Both the position numbers and the translations under genes were made by a program. Below, piece after piece: positions 1-8,927 of a stretch of 64,000 nucleotides of DNA; the first letter of the stretch is position 1, and every line of letters starts with the position of its first letter. Below the pieces are notes generated by a model that was not told where the DNA came from, did no database searches, and saw nothing but the letters and a program-made list of their open reading frames with translations. The stretch is from positions 1,426,001 through 1,490,000 of the forward strand of contig NZ_CP182343.1 in the NCBI RefSeq assembly GCF_048571125.1, read 5' to 3'. The DNA is from Arcobacter siniprincipis (GTDB lineage: Bacteria; Campylobacterota; Campylobacteria; Campylobacterales; Arcobacteraceae).

Positions 1-300
1 CTGGTTTTGAAGTATTTTACCTTTGATGCTTAGTTCATCTAAGTTTTTTCTGGAAGCATTTAACATTTCTTTGTGCTCATTAATATCTTTTGTTACAAGA
101 TTAATTTCTTTTTCTAATTTTTTTAACTCTTCATTTTGATCTTCAATTTGAGTAGCTAAGGACTGTATTTTTTGTTCAGTTCTATTTTTTACATTTTTAT
201 TTTTAGATAATATTGTTTTATTATTTTGTATTTTATCATCAATAGAGCTAGCGTGAATGATAAGAGTGATAAATAAAGTTAAGTATAATAGTCTATGCAT
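1..300 (-). CDS. EnvC-like M23 peptidase, N-terminal part (truncated by window edge)
   Basis: The reading frame starts at an ATG at 298-300 (minus strand) and runs off the left edge, so only about 100 residues are visible. They begin with a hydrophobic signal-like stretch (MHRLLYLTLFITLIIHASS) followed by a Lys/Glu/Asn-rich coiled coil typical of EnvC-type murein hydrolase activators. The catalytic or LytM domain would lie outside the window. The start overlaps the ftsX stop by a few bases, so the gene is translationally coupled behind ftsE-ftsX, the position expected for the periplasmic partner of FtsEX. The family call rests on context plus coiled coil. Confidence 0.75.
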   Translation of the reverse strand, partial: MHRLLYLTLFITLIIHASSIDDKIQNNKTILSKNKNVKNRTEQKIQSLATQIEDQNEELKKLEKEINLVTKDINEHKEMLNASRKNLDELSIKGKILQNQ

Positions 301-1111
301 TTTTGATTTTATATCTAAAAAGTACTCCAAAAATTGTAACTATTGATATACCAAAAGATAATAAAAATAGCTTTAAAACCTCTAATTCAACAAAAATTTT
401 TGTGTTTAAAATATCATTTAATTCAGCAGGCAAAAGCATGTTTAAATTATATGAAACAAATACGAATAATGATGCTGCAATAATAAAAGATAAAAAAGCA
501 CCATAAATAGCATGTTTTATAACAGGTGATGCACTATATAAAATAGAAGCACCATGTAATTGAAAAATCATAATTCTTTGATTATGTGCAAAAAACCAAA
601 TAGTAACTTGTTTTGAAAGAATAATTACTACAAATATTAGTATCAATCCAAACAATACGATTATTATATTATTTATCATTAAAAGCAAAAGATAAATCTG
701 ATTATGGTTTTTTGAAAATATTTCTATTCTTTTTATATTTTTGTCATTGAGAAGTGAGGCTCGTATTTTCTTTAATTCAGTTGATGTGGGAAAAGAGTTC
801 AAATGTATTTCATAAAAGTGTGGTAATCTTTTGTTTAATAAATCAATTGAACTATTTGATAAAGTACTTTTAACATTGTCTATAATACTTCTATTTGATA
901 AAGTATTTATTTTATCAACTTTTATTCCAGCTATTGTGTCAAAGTTTTCTTTTATCAAGGGAGTATGAGTAATTATTACTATAGAATAGTCACTTGATAT
1001 CTTTTTTTTATAAGTGTTAACAACATTATTTGTTAAAAGATATATAGAAAATGTTATTAGCATCACTGTTAAAGGAATGACAAAAGTAAGAGTATTTTTA
1101 AGAGACTTCAT
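293..1111 (-). CDS. ftsX: Cell division protein FtsX (ABC-type permease partner of FtsE)
   Basis: A 272-residue membrane protein with the FtsX layout: one N-terminal transmembrane helix (about residues 8-27), a periplasmic domain of roughly 110 residues, then three more helices (about 140-165, 205-225 and 248-266). FtsX transmits ATP hydrolysis by FtsE to periplasmic peptidoglycan hydrolase activators at the septum. Its start overlaps the end of ftsE by 14 bases and its stop overlaps the start of the EnvC-like gene, so the three form a tight operon. Sequence is poorly conserved in this family; the call depends on topology and on adjacent ftsE. Confidence 0.9.
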   Translation of the reverse strand: MKSLKNTLTFVIPLTVMLITFSIYLLTNNVVNTYKKKISSDYSIVIITHTPLIKENFDTIAGIKVDKINTLSNRSIIDNVKSTLSNSSIDLLNKRLPHFYEIHLNSFPTSTELKKIRASLLNDKNIKRIEIFSKNHNQIYLLLLMINNIIIVLFGLILIFVVIILSKQVTIWFFAHNQRIMIFQLHGASILYSASPVIKHAIYGAFLSFIIAASLFVFVSYNLNMLLPAELNDILNTKIFVELEVLKLFLLSFGISIVTIFGVLFRYKIKNA

Positions 1112-1760
1112 ATATTATTCCATCTTCAATTGATAATTGTCTAAATCTTATTCCAAAGTTTTTAGGTACTCTGTGAGTTACTACAACTACAGTGATTCCT
1201 AGTTGTTCATTTGCACCTTTTAGTAAGTTCCAGACTACATCAGCTGAATAATCATCAAGGTTACCTGTTGGCTCATCTGCAATTATTATTTTTGGATTAT
1301 GTGCTAAAGCTCGTGCTACTGCAACTCTTTGTTGTTCTCCACCACTTAGCTCATTTGGATAATAACCTTTTCTATGAGAAAGTTTTACATGGTTTAGTAG
1401 TTTATTTGCTTGTTCAGCTGATATTTCATGAGAGTAACCATTTATTTTAAGAGGTAACATTATGTTTTCTTCTATTGTCCACTCTTGAATTAATTTATAA
1501 TCTTGAAATATAACACCTACATCTTTTCTTAGATCTCTTAGGTTTCTATTTCCTATGTGTGCTAATTCAAAATTATCAATTATAAAACTTCCATGTTTTA
1601 ATGCAATATCCCCATACATTGCTTTTATTAGAGTTGACTTTCCACTTCCACTAGCTCCTCCTATAAATATAAACTCTTTATGCCCTATGTGAAAAGTTCC
1701 TTTTTTTATGACAAATTTATTTTCGTCATAAGCTAAATATATATTTTTAGCAGTAATCAT
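1098..1760 (-). CDS. ftsE: Cell division ATP-binding protein FtsE
   Basis: A 220-residue ABC ATPase, the normal length for FtsE. Visible motifs: Walker A GASGSGKST (about 35-43), Q-loop FQDYKL (85-90), signature LSGGEQQR (138-145), Walker B IIIADEP (158-164) with a following D-loop, and the H-loop VVTHR. It energises FtsX at the divisome. It overlaps both neighbours, the upstream trmB by 14 bases and the downstream ftsX, indicating one transcript that starts further upstream. Confidence 0.95.
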   Translation of the reverse strand: MITAKNIYLAYDENKFVIKKGTFHIGHKEFIFIGGASGSGKSTLIKAMYGDIALKHGSFIIDNFELAHIGNRNLRDLRKDVGVIFQDYKLIQEWTIEENIMLPLKINGYSHEISAEQANKLLNHVKLSHRKGYYPNELSGGEQQRVAVARALAHNPKIIIADEPTGNLDDYSADVVWNLLKGANEQLGITVVVVTHRVPKNFGIRFRQLSIEDGIIYEVS

Positions 1761-2949
1761 TAGTTAATATCTCTTTCATTTTATTGTGAGCTTTTATATT
1801 ACTACTTGTTGGAATTGGTTCACCTTGATAGTAAGATATAATTCCATCTCTTATTATTAAATATTTTGATAAGGGTCGGTTAAAAGAACCAAAGGTTATT
1901 TGAATAAGTCCAGAGTTTTTTTCATTTTCGATAAGGTAAAAATCTTCAATGTGGTAAAAATAATCATCAAAAATTACAGCTTTTTGTGATATGTTTTCAA
2001 AGGTTTTTATTAAGTTATTTATCTTTCCAAAAGAGAAATCTTTATTTGGTTCAATCTCTTCATCAATAGTAAAAGAGTGCAAAGTTACATCATAAATATT
2101 TTTATTTTGCTTTTTCCATCTATCTTCATACTTACTAGATATTGGCAAGTCTTTATTTATATCAATTTCAATTTTTCCACTGCTTAGGTTTGTCAATAAT
2201 TCAACACAAAAATCAAAATATTTTCTACTATCAGTTCTAAGTTCTAATGTTCCTGTAAACTTTAATACTCTTTTTGCTTCATATATGAAATCATTGCTAT
2301 AAACTCTTCTGTGAGGTTTTTTGTCCCAAGGTACAGGGAAATGAACAAATATTTTACCAACTGAATTTGATTTAATAAACTCCATAAAAAGTCTAGCATC
2401 ATAATTTACAATTATTATATTTCTGATATTAAGAATTTTTATTTGTTTAAGTACTTGTTCTATAGAAGGAGTATGAATCTCTAAACCTATAAATTGAACA
2501 TCAGGATTATTTTGTGCTTGATATAATAGGTGTCTTCCTGAACCAAATCCAATCTCTATTTGAATTTCATTGCTTGTTTCAAATTCATTTACAAAATATT
2601 CTATATCTTTTAAGTACTCTTTTTGAGGTTCAGCTTTTTGTGAAAAATTACTTGTATTTGAAAACAGTACATTTGCGTTTGTATGTTTTACATAAGTATT
2701 TAAAGCATCTTTTACAATTGTAACAGGAGTAACTCTTGTTACTTTATCTGCTTTTACTATTTTATTTTCTTTATTATCTTTTAATGTTAATAAAAAATCT
2801 TTTGTCTGATTTGAAACACCTATTTTATACTCTGTTTTTTTAGGTTTTTCACTTACATTATAAGATTTTGCAATAAACTTAAAATCAACACCATCTTTAT
2901 TTGATGGTGTTACTAATTCACCATTATTATTAAATACTATGTGAGGCAT
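1747..2949 (-). CDS. trmB: tRNA (guanine(46)-N7)-methyltransferase, long Campylobacterota form
   Basis: Installs m7G46 in the tRNA variable loop using S-adenosylmethionine. The SAM-binding motif EIGFGSGRHLL lies mid-protein, followed by FIGLEIH and the substrate motif FVHFPVPWDKKPHRR. At 400 residues it is much longer than the roughly 240-residue E. coli enzyme, with N- and C-terminal extensions, as is usual in Campylobacterota. It lies one base after the FN3 lipoprotein gene and overlaps ftsE, so it sits inside the same operon as the division genes. Confidence 0.93.
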   Translation of the reverse strand: MPHIVFNNNGELVTPSNKDGVDFKFIAKSYNVSEKPKKTEYKIGVSNQTKDFLLTLKDNKENKIVKADKVTRVTPVTIVKDALNTYVKHTNANVLFSNTSNFSQKAEPQKEYLKDIEYFVNEFETSNEIQIEIGFGSGRHLLYQAQNNPDVQFIGLEIHTPSIEQVLKQIKILNIRNIIIVNYDARLFMEFIKSNSVGKIFVHFPVPWDKKPHRRVYSNDFIYEAKRVLKFTGTLELRTDSRKYFDFCVELLTNLSSGKIEIDINKDLPISSKYEDRWKKQNKNIYDVTLHSFTIDEEIEPNKDFSFGKINNLIKTFENISQKAVIFDDYFYHIEDFYLIENEKNSGLIQITFGSFNRPLSKYLIIRDGIISYYQGEPIPTSSNIKAHNKMKEILTNDYC

Positions 2950-2950
2950 G

Positions 2951-4225
2951 TTATTTATCTAATAGTTTAGGTAATACTAATAGTGTTTCATCTGTTCTTT
3001 CTGAAACAATACCATTTTCATCAACTGCTTCAACAGAATAGTTATATTCAACACCTCTTACGATATCTTTGTCTTCAAATCTTAAGTCTGTAATATTTGT
3101 ATACTTTTGTTTTCTTACTTTAAAAAAACCATCTTTTATAGTTTTATATACATTGTAAGATACAGCTCTATTATCTCCTGGTTGCCAATTTAATATAGCT
3201 TTTTCACCTTGAATTTGTGCAAGAGTTAAAATAGGTTTATTAAGTTTTGTAAGTGTTATTCCCATTACTGGATTTACTTCTTTACTACTTTCTAATCCAT
3301 CCTTATCAATAGTCGTTATTTTATAAAAGTATCTTTTTCCATCTTCATTTGTAAAATCTTCATAACTAGTTGTATTTGTATTAAGTTGTTTTAATTCACT
3401 AAATGAACCATCAGGGGATGTATTTCTATATATTTTATATCTTACAACATCTACAGAAGCTGAAGGTTGCCAGTTTAATGTTATTTTTTTAGGTTGATTA
3501 TTTGTAGCTGTTAAATTTTGAACACCTGCTGGTAAAGCTTTTGTTTGTGCTTTTACTATTTGACTATCTTCTGATGGTATATCTTGAAATGTATATGCAA
3601 TTACTTTATATAAATAAACTACATTATCTTTTAAATCAGTATCAATATATTCAGCCTGTAGTCTACCATCTAATGTTTCTAATTTTTCCCAATCAGGGTC
3701 TTGAGGCGTTGATCTAAATATCTTATAATATTTAATTGCTTCATTTTCATGTGGTCTCCAGATTATTTTTATTTGTCTTGGAAGATTAGAAATTGCTTGA
3801 ATAAATGCAATTGCTTCAGGTCTTGGTAAAGTCATAACTTGAAACATTTTTGAAGGTCTTGACTCTATGTCATTAGCTGTACCACTTGAAAAAGTATATG
3901 CATATTTTGTGTTTGGCTTTAATTCACTGTCTAAATAATGAGATGAGTATCTATTTTCAATAAATTTTATTAGTTTTAGTTTTGTACTTTCTTCATTTAA
4001 ATTTGCTCTGTAAAGATTATATCCAGTAACTCTTGAATCATCAACTTTTTGCCATTCAAAGGCAACTGATGTCATTCCTGAAATAGTTCTAATAGAATTT
4101 GAATCAATTACTTCTAATGTTTCATCAATTTTAGGCTTATTCCCTTCACCTAAATTTTTAGTGCTACAACCACTAATCAATAAAATTAAAAGTAGAGCTG
4201 ATGAAATTTTTATCCATTTTGTCAT
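2951..4225 (-). CDS. flpA: Fibronectin type III domain lipoprotein, FlpA-like
   Basis: A 424-residue lipoprotein: signal peptide with lipobox LISGC (lipidated Cys20), then repeated FN3 modules. The repeats show recurrent GYNLYR / YYKIFR / RYKIYR / SYNVYK strands and NTKYAYTF / VVYLYKV / KRYFYKI / VEYNYSV strands, suggesting four FN3 units over residues about 45-420. The locus order (pseudouridine synthase, this gene, trmB, ftsE, ftsX) matches that of the C. jejuni fibronectin-binding adhesin FlpA. Residues 156-159 read WRPH, matching the start of the fibronectin-binding peptide reported for FlpA, but the following residues differ (ENEAI). It is likely an outer-membrane lipoprotein; adhesin function is inferred only. 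The start overlaps the upstream gene by 53 bases. Confidence 0.82.
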   Translation of the reverse strand: MTKWIKISSALLLILLISGCSTKNLGEGNKPKIDETLEVIDSNSIRTISGMTSVAFEWQKVDDSRVTGYNLYRANLNEESTKLKLIKFIENRYSSHYLDSELKPNTKYAYTFSSGTANDIESRPSKMFQVMTLPRPEAIAFIQAISNLPRQIKIIWRPHENEAIKYYKIFRSTPQDPDWEKLETLDGRLQAEYIDTDLKDNVVYLYKVIAYTFQDIPSEDSQIVKAQTKALPAGVQNLTATNNQPKKITLNWQPSASVDVVRYKIYRNTSPDGSFSELKQLNTNTTSYEDFTNEDGKRYFYKITTIDKDGLESSKEVNPVMGITLTKLNKPILTLAQIQGEKAILNWQPGDNRAVSYNVYKTIKDGFFKVRKQKYTNITDLRFEDKDIVRGVEYNYSVEAVDENGIVSERTDETLLVLPKLLDK

Positions 4226-5135
4226 TTATAGTCTCCATATTAAAGTTTTCATTTAAAAATTTATTTATATCGTTTGTTATGTTTGCTTTAAAATCCATTT
4301 TTTCATTTGTGATAGGATGGATTAAATATAAGTTAAAAGCATGTAGATAAAACCGATTTATTTTATTTAATTCGCCCTTAAAGCCATATAAATTATCACC
4401 TAATATATGTCGATTGATACTATTTAAATGAACTCTAATTTGATGTGTTCTTCCAGTAAAAAGTTTACAACAAATTAGTTCATATTTTTCATCTTTACTA
4501 ATATCAATTTTTGCAAAGGCAGTTTTTGCATTTTTGCCTTTTTCAACAATTCCCATTTTTAATCTATTATTTGGATTTCTAGCTATTGGTCTATCAATTA
4601 CAATATTATCTTTTAAGGGCATATCAATTATTGCTAAATAATATCTTCCCATAGTTTTGTCTTCAAGTTGTTTTGATAAAGCCACATGTGCTTCATTTGT
4701 TTTTGCAACAACCATAACTCCACTTGTTCCCTTATCTAATCTATGTACAATACCATGTCTTTCTTCTCCACTAATAGTAGAAAGTGATATATCTTTAGTC
4801 TTTAGCCAATCTACTAAAGTAGGTTCTTTTACACTTGCAGCTGGATGAACAACTAAATTGTAAGGTTTATTTACAACTAAAATATGTTCATCTTCATATA
4901 TAATTTCAACATCAAAGTCAACATCAAAGTTAATGCTTTCTTCAACTTCTGGAAGTTCCACTAAAATCTCTTGATTTTCTTTTAATTTATAACCTGTTTT
5001 TGTGATGATTTTATCATCAACTTTCACATACTCTTTTTTTATTAGTTGTTCTATTTGATTTCTTGACTCACCAAGCTTTTCAGACAAAAATTTATCTAAT
5101 CTTGATTCTTCAAAAACAATAAAGTTTTTATACAT
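4173..5135 (-). CDS. RluD-family 23S rRNA pseudouridine synthase
   Basis: An RluA/RluD-family pseudouridine synthase: an N-terminal S4-like RNA-binding domain (RLDKFLSEKLGESRNQIEQL) and the catalytic motif HRLDKGTSGVMVVAKT with its nucleophilic Asp, then GRTHQIRVHL near the C-terminus. The start is uncertain. ATGs at 5135 and 5153 are both possible; an upstream one at 5171 would overlap rodA. I chose 5135 because AAGAG stands nine bases before it and the conserved N-terminus follows directly. It is divergent from rodA with almost no spacer, and its 3' end overlaps the lipoprotein start. Target uridines cannot be told from sequence. Confidence 0.88.
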   Translation of the reverse strand: MYKNFIVFEESRLDKFLSEKLGESRNQIEQLIKKEYVKVDDKIITKTGYKLKENQEILVELPEVEESINFDVDFDVEIIYEDEHILVVNKPYNLVVHPAASVKEPTLVDWLKTKDISLSTISGEERHGIVHRLDKGTSGVMVVAKTNEAHVALSKQLEDKTMGRYYLAIIDMPLKDNIVIDRPIARNPNNRLKMGIVEKGKNAKTAFAKIDISKDEKYELICCKLFTGRTHQIRVHLNSINRHILGDNLYGFKGELNKINRFYLHAFNLYLIHPITNEKMDFKANITNDINKFLNENFNMETINDKMDKNFISSTFNFID

Positions 5136-5154
5136 ATTTTGATACTCTTTCATT

Positions 5155-6261
5155 ATGAGATTTATTGACAAAAGAATTATTTCGCAATTTGATTATCCCT
5201 TGATTGCTTTTATTATACCATTAATAGCATTATCTTACCAATTAGTTAGTGAAATAAATGAAAATTTAGCCCAAAGACAGCTTGGATATTATGCACTTTC
5301 TATATTTTTATTCTTAGGTGTTTTTATTTTACCCTTAAGAAGAAACTTAAGAATTATTCCATTTCTTTATTGGCTTGGAGTTGGTCTATTATTATGTGTT
5401 AATTTATTTGGTATATCAAAACTTGGTGCTCAAAGATGGATAGAAATACCTTTTATTGATATGACAATCCAACCCTCAGAATTAATAAAACCTATATTTT
5501 TATTAATGATTGGATATTTAGTTAAAAATAGACCACCACCAATAGGGGGATATAATTTAAAAGACTTTTTGTACTTTTCAATATATATTTTAATTCCCTT
5601 TGTTTCAATAGCAAAAGAGCCAGATTTAGGTACTGCTTTGATACTTTTATTAGTAGGATATGGAGTATTATTTATTATTGGAGTTAATTGGCGAATATGG
5701 GCAACAATAATAGTAGTTTTAGGTATTGCATCTCCTTTTATTTATAATAACATGATAAAAGATTATCAAAAGCAAAGAATTAAAGACTTTATATCAGAAG
5801 AACCTAGTTACCATGTCCAACAATCAATAATAGCAATTGGTTCAGGGGGGCTTACTGGTAAATCATCTGAAGATGCAACTCAGGCACAATTAAAATTTTT
5901 ACCAATTGCAACAAGTGATTTTATATTTGCATATTTAGTTGAAAGACATGGATACATAGGAGCAATATTTCTTATATTGATTTATATCTTACTTGTATTG
6001 CATCTGTTATCCATGAATTACTACTTTTCAGATGATTATGTAATTCGCTGTTTTGCCTCCGGAATAGCTTTATTAGTATTTTTAGATATGAGTGTAAATA
6101 TTTTTATGGTTATTGGTTTTGCACCCGTTGTAGGACTGCCATTACCTTTGGTTTCATATGGTGGTAGTTCTTTTATTAATTTTATTGTAATATTCGCAAT
6201 TTTAGAAAACCTATTAGCATTTAGGTTTATGGATTTATATAATTTTGAAAGGAAACTTTAA
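5155..6261 (+). CDS. rodA: Rod-shape-determining peptidoglycan glycosyltransferase RodA
   Basis: A 368-residue SEDS-family polytopic membrane protein of about ten helices. It carries the family signatures QPSELIKP, KEPDLGTALIL and, near the C-terminus, GLPLPLVSYGGSS. RodA polymerises lipid II for lateral wall growth with a cognate class B PBP, which is not adjacent here. Its ATG lies two bases from the alternative ATG of the divergent pseudouridine synthase, so the two promoters would have to lie inside the opposing genes. The stop TAA shares its last A with the ATG of the next gene, implying coupled translation. Confidence 0.94.
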   Translation: MRFIDKRIISQFDYPLIAFIIPLIALSYQLVSEINENLAQRQLGYYALSIFLFLGVFILPLRRNLRIIPFLYWLGVGLLLCVNLFGISKLGAQRWIEIPFIDMTIQPSELIKPIFLLMIGYLVKNRPPPIGGYNLKDFLYFSIYILIPFVSIAKEPDLGTALILLLVGYGVLFIIGVNWRIWATIIVVLGIASPFIYNNMIKDYQKQRIKDFISEEPSYHVQQSIIAIGSGGLTGKSSEDATQAQLKFLPIATSDFIFAYLVERHGYIGAIFLILIYILLVLHLLSMNYYFSDDYVIRCFASGIALLVFLDMSVNIFMVIGFAPVVGLPLPLVSYGGSSFINFIVIFAILENLLAFRFMDLYNFERKL

Positions 6262-7112
6262 TGGAAGCACAAAACAGTAGTTTTATTGGCTTTGAAAATG
6301 ATTACGAAGAATCAAAAGCAGTTTTATTTGGAGCACCATTTGATGGAACTACTTCATTTAAACCAGGAGCTAGATTCGCACCCCCTGCGATGAGACAAGA
6401 TTCTTGGGCAATAGAGAGTTATAGCCCATATTTTGACAGTGATTTAGAAGATTTAAAATTATTTGATTATGGAGATTTAGAATTACCCTTTGGAGATAAA
6501 AAAAATGCCTTAAGAATGATTCAAGAACATGTTCAAGAAATCATTGATGCAAATAAAATCCCAATTATGATTGGTGGGGAACATTTAGTTTCACTGGCTC
6601 CTGTAAAAGCTTTAAGTAAAAAGTATGATGATTTAAATATTATACACTTTGATGCACACACAGATTTAAGAGAAGATTATCTTGGAGAAGCTTTAAGTCA
6701 TGCAACAGTTATTAGAAGAATTTATGATCAAGTAGGTGATGGAAAAGTAAATCAATTCTGTATTCGTTCTGGATTAAAAGAGGAATTTGAATGGGCAAAA
6801 AAACACACTCATTTAGAAAAATTCACCTTTAATACTTTACCATCTTGTGTGAAAAGATTAAAAGACAAACCTGTCTATATTACTATTGATTTAGATGTTT
6901 TAGACCCTTCTGTGATGCCAGGAACAGGAACTCCAGAACCAGGTGGAATAGATTTTCATGATATGATGAATATAATAAAAGAGTTAAGTAAACTAAATAA
7001 TGTAGTTGGGATGGATATTGTAGAATTAAGTCCTAAATACGATGCAAGTGGAATATCTACAGCAGTTGCATGTAAAACTTTGAGAGAACTTGTTTTAGCA
7101 ACTGTAAAATAA
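6261..7112 (+). CDS. speB: Agmatinase-type ureohydrolase
   Basis: A 283-residue arginase/agmatinase-family metallohydrolase. The dinuclear manganese motifs are intact: GGEH (105-108), HFDAHTD (129-135) and TIDLDVLDP (208-215). The tail GTGTPEPGG is family-typical. Agmatinase splits agmatine into putrescine and urea for polyamine synthesis. Other ureohydrolases such as guanidinobutyrase share these motifs, so the substrate is inferred. The start overlaps the rodA stop by one base. Confidence 0.85.
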   Translation: MEAQNSSFIGFENDYEESKAVLFGAPFDGTTSFKPGARFAPPAMRQDSWAIESYSPYFDSDLEDLKLFDYGDLELPFGDKKNALRMIQEHVQEIIDANKIPIMIGGEHLVSLAPVKALSKKYDDLNIIHFDAHTDLREDYLGEALSHATVIRRIYDQVGDGKVNQFCIRSGLKEEFEWAKKHTHLEKFTFNTLPSCVKRLKDKPVYITIDLDVLDPSVMPGTGTPEPGGIDFHDMMNIIKELSKLNNVVGMDIVELSPKYDASGISTAVACKTLRELVLATVK

Positions 7113-7138
7113 AAGATAGAAAATTCTATCTTTTATTT
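7107..7138. terminator. Bidirectional terminator between speB and the hydrolase gene
   Basis: A 13-bp perfect stem (7107-7119 with 7126-7138) around a six-base AAAATT loop, with A-runs on one side and T-runs on the other, so it can act for both convergent genes. It contains both stop codons, at 7110-7112 (plus) and 7126-7128 (minus). Confidence 0.85.
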
Positions 7139-8133
7139 ATAAGTTTTCTTAATGCATATACAAAACTTTCAGGACTATCTTCTTGACTATAATGATTTAC
7201 ATTTGTTAATAGCTGAACATTTCCTTGTGGATAAATAGATCTCCACTTTGCAACATTTTGAGATGTACCAAACCAAGGATCTTTCTCTCCAAAAATAAAC
7301 TCTACAGGCTTATCTTTCAGTAAAGGTAATTTTGATTCTAAGTTATTTAACCAAGGTGTTGCATTTGTAATTTCTTGGGGAAAAACTAAAGTTGGGATTC
7401 TACTTTTGAGAGTAGGGAAGGGCATTTTATATGCATCTGTAATTTTTTTATTATTTTTGGATGTTTCATTTAGAATACTTGGCATTAATGAAGCTGAAAA
7501 ATGGTTTTTTTCTAAAACTAATTTTTTCATTTTTTCTGTTTTCATAAGTTCAGAGAATTCTTTTAATTTTCCACTAGCTTCCCATGCCCAAGTATTTGAG
7601 ATTACTAACCCTAATATTTTTTCTGGATTATCAGTTGCTATGGTAAGCCCAATAGGTCCACCCCAGTCTTGCACAACCAGAATATATTTATCAAGTTTTA
7701 AATGATTATTTATTAAAGCTTTAACCCATTTCGTATGTTCTTGAGGTGTAAAATTAAAGTTTTTTGGAGTATCTGAAAAACCAAAACCTGGTAAGTCAAA
7801 AGCAATAACTCTTGCTTCCTTTGACAAGGCTTTTATAATTTTTCTATTTATAAATGACCAATCAGGGTTTCCATGGGTTAAAACAATTGGAATCCCTTCC
7901 CCTTCATCAATATAATGCATTGAAGTTCCATCTTTTTCAAACCAATTACTTTTAAAAGGGTATTCTTCCTTATCTACAATAAAAGGTCTTTGTTTTTTAT
8001 TTTTTGTATCTTTATTAAAAATAATTGGGTCAGCTTTTTGTTTATATATGTCAGTTTGCCCATAACTATTACTTGGTAAAGTTAATATTGAAATACTTGC
8101 CACTAGAAGTGATGAAAAAAGTTTTTTCTTCAT
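7126..8133 (-). CDS. Secreted alpha/beta hydrolase, haloalkane-dehalogenase-like
   Basis: 335 residues with a Sec signal peptide (hydrophobic core after MKKKLFSSLL, cleavage probably after SYG). The hydrolase core has the oxyanion motif LTHGNPDWSF, the nucleophile elbow VVQDWGGPIG with Asp as nucleophile, as in haloalkane dehalogenases and epoxide hydrolases, an acidic residue in FGEKDPWFG, and the catalytic His in NVNHYSQED. The HGNPDWS and DWGG pair favours the haloalkane dehalogenase side of the family, but the substrate is unknown. The export signal is unusual for dehalogenases. Two TetR-type operators lie in its promoter region and a tetR gene follows upstream on the same strand, so it is probably repressed by that protein. 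Confidence 0.8.
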   Translation of the reverse strand: MKKKLFSSLLVASISILTLPSNSYGQTDIYKQKADPIIFNKDTKNKKQRPFIVDKEEYPFKSNWFEKDGTSMHYIDEGEGIPIVLTHGNPDWSFINRKIIKALSKEARVIAFDLPGFGFSDTPKNFNFTPQEHTKWVKALINNHLKLDKYILVVQDWGGPIGLTIATDNPEKILGLVISNTWAWEASGKLKEFSELMKTEKMKKLVLEKNHFSASLMPSILNETSKNNKKITDAYKMPFPTLKSRIPTLVFPQEITNATPWLNNLESKLPLLKDKPVEFIFGEKDPWFGTSQNVAKWRSIYPQGNVQLLTNVNHYSQEDSPESFVYALRKLINKR

Positions 8134-8162
8134 ATTTTGTCCTTTTTTTTAATTAAAATATA

Positions 8163-8176
8163 ATACCAGCTAGTAT
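8163..8176. promoter_or_regulatory. Candidate TetR operator, promoter-proximal copy
   Basis: The sequence ATACCAGCTAGTAT is a near-perfect palindrome of form ATAC-N6-GTAT, 30 bases upstream of the hydrolase start. A second copy lies 35 bp away centre to centre. The position suits repression of the hydrolase promoter by the adjacent TetR-family protein. Confidence 0.6.
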
Positions 8177-8197
8177 TTTAATATTTACTTAAATTTA

Positions 8198-8211
8198 ATA
8201 CCGATTAGTAT
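8198..8211. promoter_or_regulatory. Candidate TetR operator, distal copy
   Basis: ATACCGATTAGTAT shares the ATAC-N6-GTAT arms with the site at 8163-8176. The duplication and 35-bp spacing suggest a two-dimer operator in the gap between tetR and the hydrolase gene. Confidence 0.6.
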
Positions 8212-8237
8212 CTTAATTAAAAGTTATAAGGAAGTTT

Positions 8238-8837
8238 TTATTTAAAATTCGAAAAAGCAAGAGTTAGCATATCTTTTACCATTAGAACATCCATTCCATT
8301 ATATACTCTTGTCATGGCTATACTTACTTGTGCATCAATATAATTAACAGCAAGTTCTGTGGAGATATTTTTAGAAAATTCATTTTTATTTTTTGATTTC
8401 TCTATCCATTTTGTAAAAGAGTTTATGTATTCATTTTGCATAAGTTCAATTTGTTTTTTACTATCTTTTCCTAATGGATAGTTTAAATCCCTTGATCTTA
8501 AAAAAAGGCAACCATTTAGATTTTGACTTTTAGTTGTTAATATTAAAATAAACTCATCTAGAATTTTTCTAAAAGGTTTATTTTGTAAAAAAATTTTGTG
8601 GATCTCTCTTATTACTTGATTATGATAATGTTTTAGTACAGCAGTAATTAACCCATCATCGCTTCCAAATTCACGATAAATTCCCGGTTTAGAAACTTTT
8701 GCTCTTTTGCAAATCTCATTTAAAGAAATATTTTCTATTCCTTCTTCCCAGTAAGCATTCATTCCTATATTTAAAATATTGTCTTTATTAAGTGTTTTGG
8801 GACGACCTCTTGTCCTCTTTTTTTCTTCTATACTCAT
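8238..8837 (-). CDS. TetR/AcrR-family transcriptional regulator
   Basis: 199 residues with an N-terminal TetR helix-turn-helix (about residues 15-60; INEICKRAKVSKPGIYREFG-like recognition region) preceded by the basic tract KKRTRGRPKTLNKD. The C-terminal ligand domain is not assignable. It lies 104 bases upstream of the secreted hydrolase on the same strand, with two palindromic operators in that gap, so its likely target is the hydrolase promoter. No operator of the same form is seen upstream of the regulator itself. Confidence 0.88.
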   Translation of the reverse strand: MSIEEKKRTRGRPKTLNKDNILNIGMNAYWEEGIENISLNEICKRAKVSKPGIYREFGSDDGLITAVLKHYHNQVIREIHKIFLQNKPFRKILDEFILILTTKSQNLNGCLFLRSRDLNYPLGKDSKKQIELMQNEYINSFTKWIEKSKNKNEFSKNISTELAVNYIDAQVSIAMTRVYNGMDVLMVKDMLTLAFSNFK

Positions 8838-8927
8838 TTTTATACCTTCAAGTATAATTATATTTTTTTGCAGGTTAAGGTGAGTTTAAAGTAAGACTTA
8901 AGTTAAAATAGTTAAGCCTTATTCTTA

